From the NCBI GenBank assembly GCA_025201865.1, contig MU602876.1:4565-37674 (forward strand): a stretch of DNA of 33,110 nt, in the 5' to 3' direction. Below the pieces are notes generated by a model, which was not told the origin of the DNA, did not search any database, and saw only the letters and a program-made list of their open reading frames with translations. How positions within the stretch are numbered: the stretch's first letter is position 1; the number at the start of each line of letters is the position of its first letter. This document shows, piece by piece, positions 8,527-17,938 of this stretch. Origin of the DNA: Ramicandelaber brevisporus. Lineage: Eukaryota; Kickxellomycota; Ramicandelaberales; Ramicandelaberaceae. Position numbers and translations under genes: made by a program.

Positions 8527-9510
8527 ATGTCGTGGTTCAGCGGTATGTTCAGCTTGCCCGGAGGCAGCAAGAGTGCAACGGCCGACTTACAACAACAGCA
8601 ACAGCAACAGCAGCAGCAGCAGCAGCAGCAGGCTGGCTTTGTTTCCGACAAGGACTTCCAGGCTGCTCGTGCAAAGGAGACACAGGCTACTCATGTCGAT
8701 GATCGAGTGTCTGCCACTGCCGTCCAGGCTGACGGCTCACTTGACAGCAGTGCCAGCAGCAGCGAGGCTCTGTCAACCAGACAGCAAACTGCAGTCGGCG
8801 CCATGCTCAACCCATACACTATTCAGTCCAACAGCACCGCAACAGCAGCTCCAGCAGCAGACGAGCACACCGTTGCCGGTATCTTCAGCCAAGCCAAGCT
8901 CGGCAGCACCCCCAAAGCCCCAAAGCCCGCCATGACCGACGGCCTCGAATACCTCAACCTCTACGAGGACGACATCCAGATCGGCGGCCAGAACGCCGGC
9001 CCAAGATTGGGTGCGTTGCCAGACCGTGGCTGGAGTGAGCGACTCTGCTACGGAACCGGTACCGTCTACCTGGCCGGCTTGAGCACTGGTGGTGCATGGG
9101 GCTTCATTGAGGGCATGCGCCACCCGGAGGGCCGGACGTTCAAGCTCCGTCTGAACAGTGTTCTCAACGCTTGCACTCGCAGAGGACCGTTCTTGGGCAA
9201 CTCGGCTGGTGTCCTGGCACTGACATACAACGTCTGGGACAGTTTGATTGGCCACTTTTACGGCAAGCGTGATACGACCAGCAGTGTGGCATCTGGTGCA
9301 CTGACGGGTGCACTGTTCAAGTCGACAGCTGGTGTTCGTCCGGCGCTTGTGGCAGCGGCCATGATGGGCGGCATGATGGCTGCATGGAACTTTGCACTTG
9401 CAGCATATGCTGACCGCAAGGCTGATTTTGAGGATGTAGAGGGCAACGCAGTGTCTGTTAATGTTGCTGCTCCATCCACTCCATCAATCCCACAGACCCA
9501 AACCCTTTAA
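8527..9510 (+). CDS. TIM23: Mitochondrial import inner membrane translocase subunit Tim23
   Basis: This encodes 327 residues. Tim23 is the channel-forming core of the TIM23 complex, which imports presequence proteins across the mitochondrial inner membrane. The C-terminal half carries the Tim17/22/23 fold: YLNLYEDDIQIGG (about 142-154) before the membrane domain, then RLCYGTGTVYLAGLSTGG, a Gly-rich first helix, and three more hydrophobic segments ending near residue 300, including LTGALFKSTAGVRPALVAA. The N-terminal intermembrane-space part is much longer than in yeast (whole yeast protein ~222 residues). It contains 14 Gln in a row (22-35), mostly CAG codons, and further Ser/Thr/Ala-rich sequence. 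A short hydrophilic tail follows the last membrane segment. The identity is clear; the extension is the unusual part. Confidence 0.93.
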   Translation: MSWFSGMFSLPGGSKSATADLQQQQQQQQQQQQQQAGFVSDKDFQAARAKETQATHVDDRVSATAVQADGSLDSSASSSEALSTRQQTAVGAMLNPYTIQSNSTATAAPAADEHTVAGIFSQAKLGSTPKAPKPAMTDGLEYLNLYEDDIQIGGQNAGPRLGALPDRGWSERLCYGTGTVYLAGLSTGGAWGFIEGMRHPEGRTFKLRLNSVLNACTRRGPFLGNSAGVLALTYNVWDSLIGHFYGKRDTTSSVASGALTGALFKSTAGVRPALVAAAMMGGMMAAWNFALAAYADRKADFEDVEGNAVSVNVAAPSTPSIPQTQTL

Positions 9511-9803
9511 AAGCCCCAAATAACATCCGTACCGTAGTGCAATAACTCCAAGTAAAATCGCCACCTTCCACTTTACACCTCTCCTCTAGCTCATCTAATA
9601 AAATAAGCTATTTTGTTTTACATACAATTCAATCCAGTGTTGTTCAATATTCTGAATACAGTTACAGCACTAAAGTAACAACTGTGATAAAAGGTAAAGA
9701 TTAAAAAAGGAGATTAAACAATGGCGAATCGAGAGAAAAGAAAAGCAAGTTAAACGATGAAAGAAAGAGGAGAGATTAAAGTGAAAAAGATAAAGTTGTT
9801 CAG
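9511..9803. other. Convergent 3' spacer, TIM23 / arrestin
   Basis: The two stop codons face each other across 293 bases. A canonical AATAAA at 9597-9602, about 90 bases after the TIM23 stop, is the best polyadenylation signal for that gene. The right half is purine-rich on the plus strand, so it is T/C-rich as the 3' UTR of the leftward gene. Confidence 0.45.
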
Positions 9804-12364
9804 TTAGAAAACGTAATCCAAGTGATTCTTGGGATTATTGTACACTCTGCATTTGACCAGTGGTCGAGGATAATCAATTTTCAACGGGAATGGCATTGCT
9901 GGCGGGAAGCTTGTCCGTCGATGGATGGCTGGCACCATGTGCTCATATCCTTCTAAATGATTTGAGTCAAACGAATCAACCTCCGATATACACGGCGAAG
10001 CCAGCGGCAGATGCGAGTATTGACTAACACCAAAGAGATGAGATTTTCTGGCTTCACCAACAACTGGGCTGATTGGAGTTGCCGGCTCAGTGACTGGCAC
10101 GTTGAAATCGACAATGGCAGTCTTCGTTTCTGCCCCGTAGCCCATGTACGTTGAAGTCGTTGTGATGCAAACCTGGAGTGTGATGGAATGCCGCATGTAG
10201 TGCGAACGAACCACCTTGAAATCCTTGGGCAGCGGAATGACTAAATTGGCGTGGCGCAGTCGACTGGATGAGCGAGTAATCTTGGACGCAAATGAAGTCA
10301 AATTTGCACTCTTCTTGTCGCTGCCTAGATGACCTGCTGCTGATGTCATTGAAGATGATGTAGTTGTAGCTGTAGTTGCTGTAGAGTTTCCGCTGTAATC
10401 ACTTCCAATGCTCTTTGCAGACCAATCAGTCATGGGAGTTGTAGTTCCATCCAAATCACTCTTTGTAAACGGATATGCGGCACCAATTGGCCCAGATGCG
10501 AGCGGTTTTGTGCGACATTCATCAAACTTGAGTTCATCATTTGCCAAAACTCTCATTCCAAACCATGATGACCGATTTTGTTTATTCGGATCGTACGCTT
10601 GGCTGCCAATCGTCTCAACATCAGTATCATTGCCGTAAATCGACATGAACTGTGGAGAGAATGCTGATTCTCGGCTAATCATCTTTAGATGTGCTGCTGT
10701 TGCTGTTGCTGCTGCAGATGACGACGACGATGATGATGGTGAGAGTGGAGAGAATGTCTGTTCAGAATCACCGCTGGATCTAGGTGTGATTGGTGACACT
10801 CCCATTGATGAATGTGCTGCTCTCCGTGGAGGTGAAGTGTTTGGAGGAGTTAAAAGCTGTCCATTTTGATGCAACTGCTGCTGTTGATGTTGATGCTGAT
10901 ATTGATGCTGTTGTTGGTGCTGATGCTGCTGCTGGAAGGCGGCTGGAATGGGAGGTACTGGTGGAATGGACAAACTCTTGTTGAAGACATCATATGTTCT
11001 GGACGCGTTCATACTGCCGTGACTGACTGACCGCTTTGGACCTGTTTTGAACATTGATGGAGCAGTTGGAGTGGTTGGTGATTTTCCATACGATTGTGCT
11101 GATGATGCTTTAATTCCCAGCATACTACCACTGTTACTGCCACTTACTGCTGACTTTGCTGCTGCTGCTACTGATGCTGATGCTCTCGGTAATATCGGCA
11201 CAGCTGTCGACGAGGGACGGCTAACCACTGATGGCTTTGGATCGATTGTAACCGGAGGCGGTCTGCAGTGATCTCTATTGCATCTCACCAGATTCTTGAG
11301 CATATTGCGCACTTTGATTGGATTACTCGCCATTGCTGCCAAGTGAAATGTATCTGCAACTTTACATTCTGCAACCTCAAGCAATCTAAAAGTAATCTTT
11401 TTGATGGTTTTGCGAGATACTGGAGTGAGTAGCAGTTTGACCGCCAAAGTGTCGCCTGGTCCGTAACTCTGCTTGTTGAACTCGGCATCAACGTGACCAA
11501 ACAGCTTTTCATCCTCGAACAGTGCATCGTTTCGGACAGAGTAGGGCTCGTGAATGTACGGGGATGAGTCGGTTGAGACTGACACTGACGAGATGATGGA
11601 TGATGGCGATGATCGCAAACTTGGCTGCTGTTGCTGGGGTTGCTGCTGTTGGTGATTATGGTGATTATGATGATTGCGTGCTGCTGGCTCAAATTCCGAG
11701 CATGGAGGAAGTGGTGAATACAGCAAATCATCGGTTAACGACGGCCGGAACTCAATCTCGTACATGTTTGTTGCTCTAGTCTGCCCGTTAGTGTCATAAA
11801 TGGTCGCATACATTTCATAAACAATCTCGCAGTCCCAATGTGGATCATCCTCCGTGCTCTTGACACGTGCTGATGCTGGAAAGTTGACATTTGGGAATGT
11901 AACATCAAAGTTGTGCATATACACACCAGGCTGGACAGTGTGAACGCTATTATTAACTAGGTCAAGATCGCGAGAAAAATACACTCGTTTGGCGAATAGA
12001 TGTGGACCAGTGCCTGGAATCGAGCTGAGAATGTCGCCGCCATTGCTGCTACTGATGCTAGTGTTGCAGTTTGTGTCGTTGCTGGCAGCGCTGCTGCTGT
12101 TACTGTTACTGTTACTGTTACTGTTACTGTTGTTCTTGAGGCTGGGCAATCGCAAGAGAGCGTGCTCAGCACTGACGTGAGCCTGTGGCGGCAGTCGTAC
12201 AGTTTCGTGACCAGTGATAGTCAAAATTAAGCGAGAAAACGAGATGGAATCACTGGTCTTGATGGCAATCGAGCCAGACAGAAGCGAGCCTGGGGACACA
12301 GTCGGCGCGACAATGCCGTTTGGAAAGCGTATGTCAAGCAGGATATTCGGGAGTGTTGCAGCCA

Positions 12365-12365
<1 letters not shown>
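9804..12365 (-). CDS. Alpha-arrestin-like protein with large low-complexity insertion
   Basis: This encodes 853 residues from the ATG at 12365; in-frame upstream codons are AAC units with a stop behind them and no other ATG. The arrestin N fold is recognisable at about residues 7-225: IRFPNGIVAPTVSPGSLLSGSIAI, then LTITGHETVRLP, DVTFPNVNFPASARV, and YEMYATIYDTNG. It is interrupted by an Asn/Ser repeat near residue 80. The arrestin C fold starts at about 285 (HVDAEFNKQSYGPGDTLAVKL, then KTIKKITFRLLE). It is broken by roughly 350 residues of Ser/Ala/Pro/Gln/His-rich sequence, then finishes at about 705-765 (VIPLPKDFKVVRSHYMRHSI). Fungal relatives (ART/Rod/Rim8 groups) link membrane transporters or sensors to ubiquitin ligases and endocytosis. 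No PPxY motif for Rsp5-type ligases was seen, so the exact subgroup is left open. Confidence 0.85.
10866..10938 (-). repeat. Gln/His-rich trinucleotide tract inside arrestin gene
   Basis: A run of CAA, CAG and CAT codons encodes about 24 Gln/His residues near residues 476-500 of the arrestin-like protein, within its low-complexity insertion. Confidence 0.8.
12099..12132 (-). repeat. Asn-Ser hexanucleotide repeat in arrestin gene
   Basis: The plus strand reads TTACTG repeated about five times, encoding alternating Asn-Ser near residue 80. It lies in a surface loop position of the N-terminal arrestin fold and is likely length-variable. Confidence 0.85.

Positions 12366-12413
<48 letters not shown>
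12366..12413 (-). repeat. (AAC)16 repeat abutting the arrestin start codon
   Basis: The plus strand carries 16 uninterrupted GTT units. On the coding strand these are 16 AAC units ending exactly at the ATG, with no other ATG in the tract. It is therefore the last 48 bases of the 5' leader, not coding. CAA/AAC repeats are unstructured in RNA, and such leaders are known to support efficient initiation, as in the tobamovirus omega leader. Confidence 0.9.
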
Positions 12414-13202
12414 GCGGAGAAAGTGGAAGAGGCAGATGATGATTGTACAAGAGAAATGAAGTTAGGCTGAATGAGAAGAGAGGATAGGGAGGAATGAGTG
12501 CAATATACAAAAAGAGTCCCTGATGAGAAAAAGATGGGAGGCGAGGTGAAGTGAAGTGAAGAGGGGAGGATAGAAGTGTGGTGAGAGTTGGTGATGGTGA
12601 GGATTGTGACGACGGAAGAGAGGTGAGAAGAAGAGAGGGATCGATGGTGAGCGCCGGAACAATAATGCACCAGTTGGGGGTTCGTATTCGACTTGTTTTC
12701 TTTCTTTTTTTGTGCAGTTGTAATGCGCGGAACGCTGACACGAAATTAGTCGTAGCCAAAGAGGAATAATTAAAGAGAGGAATGGCACCGATGCACGCAC
12801 ACACACGATCCGATGCTTCGGTTAATGACAATGCCGACCTGGCGAGTCGTTGATGGATGAAGAGAGCGAAGCTGTGCCTGCAAATACACGCGATGGGGGA
12901 GGATGGGGAGAGGTGGAGGATGTGATTTGATGAAGCTGTTGAAGACAGCGCAATGAGAGTGCGTGAATCCCGGCAACAAAGAAACCGAAGGACTGAAGAA
13001 GAAAAGGAAGAAAGAAAAAATAAACAGACAAAAAAAGAAAGATGGTGGAGCAGTCAAATTGTTTTGGACAAAGAAAAGAGGAAGAAATGGACAGAAAGAG
13101 AGCAGCAGTTATGACCCAAAAAAAACAGCCTTGGAAGTCGTCTCGTGCTGATAGTTAGTGTCTTTTCTTTTGTTGTGACAGTGACAGTGACGGGGTGGGT
13201 AG

Positions 13203-13259
13203 GTGAGTTCGTGAGTGAGTTCGTGAGTGAGTTCGTGAGTGAGTTCGTGAGTGAGTGGG
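13203..13259. repeat. 12 bp minisatellite
   Basis: The unit GTGAGTTCGTGA is repeated four times perfectly, followed by a partial copy. It has no spacers and no coding potential. Confidence 0.9.
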
Positions 13260-14010
13260 TAGTGAACACGTAAGTGTGAGTTATCCGACGGAGCGGAGGT
13301 GAGAAAGAGTATAATCCACAGTCAAATGGACGGATTGCAAGAGAAGAGTATAAACGAAAACCGAGGTACTGTGGGCGTGAGATTCAGTATACCTTGGGGG
13401 AAAATGTGTTCGTTTGATCGATTTGGAGAGAGTGTGTTTGATGGTGGAATACGGGACGAGACGAGAGTGAGGTCTTGGGGCTTGAGGAGCAGATATGAGC
13501 TTTGGGAGTGGTAAACAGGCTGTTCCAAAGATAGAACTTTTGAACCGATGGCTCAATGAGAGTGAATTGTGCACACGCGAGCAAGAGCAGTGGGTGAGGA
13601 TGGTGATGGGGATGGATATGGGGATATCTTAGTACGAATACAAGGAATCAACAGCAACAATAATAAAGGCAACACAAAACAATACGACTGCGATGGAATA
13701 TGATCAAATAGGAAGGAGGAGGCAGGCAAGTGGAGGCAAACAAAAAGAATGAGCAAACGAGTAAATGGGCAGAAAAACTAGAGCGAGAAAGAGGTTTTTG
13801 TTATGCTGCTTGAGAAGAAGCACACTTCAAGGAGATTGTGCGTCAAACAACAAGTGGTGGCGGTTTGGGTGGCGCTAATTGAAAGGAGATTGAAGCTGTG
13901 TGTGTGTGTTTTTTTTTACTCCACGCGAAATATACTGATCTACAATGCACAAACAATTAGGGGAGGAAGATACAGCGCAAGGCAACGCGACGCGACGCAA
14001 CGCAGCAAGG

Positions 14011-14050
14011 GCACAACAAGGCACAACAAGGCACAACAAGGCACAACAAA
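14011..14050. repeat. 10 bp minisatellite
   Basis: The unit GCACAACAAG occurs four times in tandem (the last copy differs by one base). It is preceded at 13985-14005 by a degenerate CGACGCAACGC run. Confidence 0.9.
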
Positions 14051-14659
14051 GCACGTAGGATGATCAAGGTGGTGGATATACACAAGGTGGTAGATACAGA
14101 GGAGCACGGAAATAAAAGTATAGATACATGCACCTCTTCCTTCCATTCAGACACAGTGCGATGCGCGTGTCGGCGAGCTTGTTGGGACATACACATCTTT
14201 TGCACACCACAAGCTGCATGTACGCCGATCCAGTTATAATTGCGTGCGCTCACACACACACACACAAAGACGAGCGGAGAAAGCGTAGAGGCTGTGCCCT
14301 TTTATTCCTTTTCTTTGTTTCCGAGTGGTTGAAAGAGTTCTGCTTAATTAGATGTGCGAGTGTGTGTTCTTTGTCTGTCAAACAGCTTTTTGTGACTGCT
14401 CATTTTGTACCTTGCGGCTGGATCACCTTTTATGATAGCCAAATATGGAAATAATGCAATCGAAGACACAATGAAATATGTTCGTTCGCTGCGACAGCAG
14501 AATGCTTACACCAAGCAGCGTCATGAGAAGAATTGATGGAGAAAGAGCAAGAACGACGCTGTTCAAATTAGCCAAATTGGAAAGAGAAAAGGAAGAGAGG
14601 AAGAGAAAAGAGAAAAGCGAAAAGGAAAAGAGATAATGAGAGCATTCAAAAGAACTGGT

Positions 14660-17600
14660 TTAATCGCGGAAGAAATCGTCGACGTCACCTTCACCTGCAA
14701 CATCGTCGTCACTGTCGCCGTCGTCGTTTTCACTGTTGACAGTGATTGGAGTAGTTTCCGAGCTAATTGAGACTCGTGTGGTGGTGGTGGTAGTGGTAAC
14801 CTGTTCAGTAGCAGTGGCGGCTGACTGTTGTGCAGCTGGAGAAGTGGCTGGAAGTGGCCGACCAGAAAGAACTTCGGGGTGCTGAATAAGATCGGAGAGA
14901 ATGTAGGCACGAATGGTTGAAGCACGAACACTGAGTGGACGCTCAATGGAGTGGCGTACAATGACAGGCGACCACAGCTCGGTGAATTGAGCCAAGAATG
15001 CACGCTGCTCTTTCAACTCGGCAGCCGCATCCGCTTCCTCAGTCGTGGTTTCATCAGAGCCACCACCACCAGTGGATGGAGCTGATGCGGATGTCGCTTC
15101 AGTAGTATCTGCTGTGGGCGATGTAGGTGTCGCAGCTGTTGTGTCCACTGCTGGTGCTTGCTCTGAAGAAGGTTGCGTAGACTCTTCTTCTGCCGACGAC
15201 GAGTTTGAATTCGAGCTCGAGGAAGTGGGCTCGGTTGCTGTTGATGCTGGCGCTGATGAATGTGACTTTACCAAGTCGGGGATTAGCTCACCAACAAATG
15301 TCAGCAGCTGTTCCAAAACTAGTCGATTGACTGTAGGAAGACTGCTAATTAGAGAAGACAGCTGGTGCAGTTTGTAATCTTCATCATCACTGGCATCGTT
15401 ATCCTTATCCTTATCATTATTCTTATCATTAGCATCATCTTTATCAGCAGTGACACTGGTGTACAGTTTGGTAATCTGCACAAGTAAATCAGCAGTGATC
15501 AGGCCGACAGGCAGTTCCAGCAAGTATTGATGCAGAGCAGAGATAATGGTTCCCAAATCATATCTTCTCAATCTCTTTAATGTGACACGTGGCTCTGAAT
15601 TCAACTCTCTTCTCAACTCTGACACAACTGTTGGTCCAACCTGCGCCAGCCAAATTGCACGTTTATCAGCCAATCCATCCCATTTAACAGTGCGTTTACG
15701 AACGGAACTCAATATTTTACAAATCATCAGTGGGACCGGACGATGCGATACTGCCAATTGAGCGTCAAGAGAAACACCAAAGACTTGATCATGAGCAGGG
15801 GGATGATACATGTTCCTGTAGATCACACTGTGTGGTTTATACGTGCATGTGCCGTAGCTCTCACAGATGAACTCAACATCTTGTGCTGGCTTGACTGAAT
15901 TGGCATATAATCTCAATCTATCCTCGGTTGATGCTATTAATTCCGGAACGAGATCTGAGTGGACATCTGTGAATCTGTGTATCGAGTGCTGAGCCATTGC
16001 AATTCTACTCAGTTCCCAAGTGTCTATTGACGAATAGAAATCACGCAAACTACTCTCCAGTGTAAATCTATGCTGATCTGCCCGCTGCACCACTGTTCTG
16101 TATTCTGAATCTACCAAATCTGCATTTTGCCTCGCCATAATGTGATCACTGTCAGCTTTACTCACATCCAGTATGCCACCTGGAGCCAATGACTTCTTTG
16201 CATGATAAGTCGAGCCAGTATCCGACTGTTCACTGCGTTTCCGCTCGAGGTCACTGGTTCTGGTAATGAATGGTGCATCAATTTGGTCCACATTTAAGTT
16301 AATCACCAATGCGATTCTCTGCAGAGCTTCTTTACGCCACAAATAGCGTGAGCTTGAAGATGGATTAAACGGGCGTCCTACTGAGAATGACCGAAGATAT
16401 CCATTTCTAACCAGTGCTTCTCCAACTTCATCTGCACCTCGATTCATGTCTGCAATTCGGGTGCGTGCCACTGCAGCTGCTACATCTGGTGATGAAACTA
16501 CGTGACCATGAGTTGAGCGAGATCCGTGATTCAGGCTGGGTGCTAGTGAACTGGCTGGCAATGAGGTTAAGATTGCAGTTCTAATATCACTGCCCAACAT
16601 TACATCTGGAATCGATAGTCCCGTAATCTTGATTTCGCTGCGAGGTGTGACCTCATATAATCTAGCAAGAAGTCCAGTTAACTGAGAGTCTTTCATAACA
16701 AGCGGTCCAAGTGTGACTGTGGCGTCAATTGGTGCTGATGAGGATGGGGCTGACGAAGCTGATGAGGGTTGAGATGCTGGTTGAGATGCTGGTTGAGACT
16801 GAGATTGAGATTGATTTGCCACTATTCCAGAATCTGATTTAGCAGTGTCATCGCTGTTACCATCAGATGTGGGTTCAGATGCAGATGCAGATGCAGATGT
16901 AGATGTGTCAATTTCAGATGGTGGAGGAGGCAATGTTCCAGCAGTTTCTTCCAGTGCCTGTTCATGCTGACGCTCTCGTTCAATCTTCTGTGCAGTGGCC
17001 TGTTCAAACACCTTCTTCGCCTTATCAGCCACATTGCATGCGTTGATATATCTCTGTCTGGCTAGCTTCACTTCTTCGCATGTTGCTTGGTATCCATTGA
17101 TTACTTCAAACATCTTGTCAAGTCCATTTGCCAGCTTCTCGTTATGCAGCGCTGAATACTCTTTAATTGTGCCCAATACATCTTGTCTAATATTAGTGCA
17201 TAACTTGCGATGCAGCGATGCCATTGACCGAGTCTCACGAAGCAATCCCAGATATGCTGCCTTCAATGTTGCTCCATCGTCAAATCCAAATCCAACTGGA
17301 GCTGGAATGCCATGCTTGTTCAGGGTATCGCTAACTGCAGATGAGAGACTGTCGGCTGACGAGCGGTCTAGCCGGGATGAAGCCAGAGTCGTTCTAAGTG
17401 AAGGCGATGCCTGTGCACCTTTACCAGTGTGTGGATGCAGATGCAGATGTGGTTGTGGTTGTTGTGGCTGTTGTGGCTGTAACTGGGGATTAAGTAAAGA
17501 GCCAGTTTCCTTACGTACTCGATTAAATGCCGTTCGCAAGAAGTTGACGCCATCATTCAGTTCAGATGTCACTGTTGCTGTCGATGCTGTTGCTGTCGCT

Positions 17601-17938
17601 GTCGCTGTTGATGGTGATGCTGCAGGCTTCTCTGATTCGCCAATCGCCACTCTTTTGGCATGGTTAATAGCAGCATTCTCTGTCGCATTAAGCGTCAATC
17701 CAGTAGCAGAGCGTGCTTGCTCGCCATCTGTCATTGTCAAGGACAGTCGCTCAAGTCGTCTGCTGTAGTAATCTTCGATGTCGGCACGCTCCTCAAAGAA
17801 CGAGATGAGCTGTGCACACTCGACTGACCCCTGCACAAGTTTCGATGCAAGTGCCTTGACGCCAGTCGTGTAAGCGTCTGGAGATGGCTCAGACGTTGCG
17901 CCGTTCACAGCTGGCCAGAAGCTGTCCTCGATCTTCAT
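14660..17938 (-). CDS. DEP / F-BAR / RhoGAP-domain protein, Rgd2/Rga8 type
   Basis: This encodes 1092 residues. An F-BAR domain starts at the N-terminus (SFWPAVNGA, then LISFFEERADIEDYYSRRLERL) and is interrupted by low-complexity sequence. A DEP domain occupies about 430-540 (ITGLSIPDVML, then GEALVRNGYLRSFSVGRPFN and YLWRKEAL). The F-BAR resumes at about 610-710 (RTVVQRADQHRFTLESSLRD). A RhoGAP domain follows from about 721 (FGVSLDAQL). A DEP domain set inside an F-BAR and followed by RhoGAP is the layout of yeast Rgd2 and fission yeast Rga8, which act on Cdc42/Rho-family GTPases at sites of polarised growth and cytokinesis. The RhoGAP is split by an Asp/Asn/Lys run and a Ser/Thr-rich linker. 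At the arginine-finger position the sequence reads AIWLAQVG, with Leu764 where GIFRxSG has Arg. The last 20 residues are very acidic. Confidence 0.88.
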   Translation of the reverse strand: MKIEDSFWPAVNGATSEPSPDAYTTGVKALASKLVQGSVECAQLISFFEERADIEDYYSRRLERLSLTMTDGEQARSATGLTLNATENAAINHAKRVAIGESEKPAASPSTATATATASTATVTSELNDGVNFLRTAFNRVRKETGSLLNPQLQPQQPQQPQPHLHLHPHTGKGAQASPSLRTTLASSRLDRSSADSLSSAVSDTLNKHGIPAPVGFGFDDGATLKAAYLGLLRETRSMASLHRKLCTNIRQDVLGTIKEYSALHNEKLANGLDKMFEVINGYQATCEEVKLARQRYINACNVADKAKKVFEQATAQKIERERQHEQALEETAGTLPPPPSEIDTSTSASASASEPTSDGNSDDTAKSDSGIVANQSQSQSQPASQPASQPSSASSAPSSSAPIDATVTLGPLVMKDSQLTGLLARLYEVTPRSEIKITGLSIPDVMLGSDIRTAILTSLPASSLAPSLNHGSRSTHGHVVSSPDVAAAVARTRIADMNRGADEVGEALVRNGYLRSFSVGRPFNPSSSSRYLWRKEALQRIALVINLNVDQIDAPFITRTSDLERKRSEQSDTGSTYHAKKSLAPGGILDVSKADSDHIMARQNADLVDSEYRTVVQRADQHRFTLESSLRDFYSSIDTWELSRIAMAQHSIHRFTDVHSDLVPELIASTEDRLRLYANSVKPAQDVEFICESYGTCTYKPHSVIYRNMYHPPAHDQVFGVSLDAQLAVSHRPVPLMICKILSSVRKRTVKWDGLADKRAIWLAQVGPTVVSELRRELNSEPRVTLKRLRRYDLGTIISALHQYLLELPVGLITADLLVQITKLYTSVTADKDDANDKNNDKDKDNDASDDEDYKLHQLSSLISSLPTVNRLVLEQLLTFVGELIPDLVKSHSSAPASTATEPTSSSSNSNSSSAEEESTQPSSEQAPAVDTTAATPTSPTADTTEATSASAPSTGGGGSDETTTEEADAAAELKEQRAFLAQFTELWSPVIVRHSIERPLSVRASTIRAYILSDLIQHPEVLSGRPLPATSPAAQQSAATATEQVTTTTTTTRVSISSETTPITVNSENDDGDSDDDVAGEGDVDDFFRD

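Larger units (their letters stand above)
12414..14659. other. 2.2 kb gene-free region between arrestin and RhoGAP genes
   Basis: This holds the arrestin promoter/leader on the right of that gene and the 3' region of the RhoGAP gene. Open frames here are short and of skewed composition on both strands, so no gene is supported. The plus strand is purine-rich (GAGAGG, GAAAAG), which makes the arrestin leader side pyrimidine-rich. It includes a 12 bp minisatellite (13203-13259), a 10 bp one (14011-14050), a (CA)n at about 14250-14266, and an odd 16-base match to the 3' end of bacterial 16S rRNA (14413-14428). Confidence 0.5.

Noticed and set aside
12227-12831. Minus-strand frames with poly-Thr and poly-Gln upstream of the arrestin ATG
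   Set aside because: They are the (AAC)16 repeat read in other frames plus low-complexity leader sequence. They have no domain and conflict with the arrestin start.
13203-14050. Short direct repeats as a possible CRISPR-like array
   Set aside because: The 12 bp and 10 bp units are directly adjacent without spacers, and the genome is eukaryotic.
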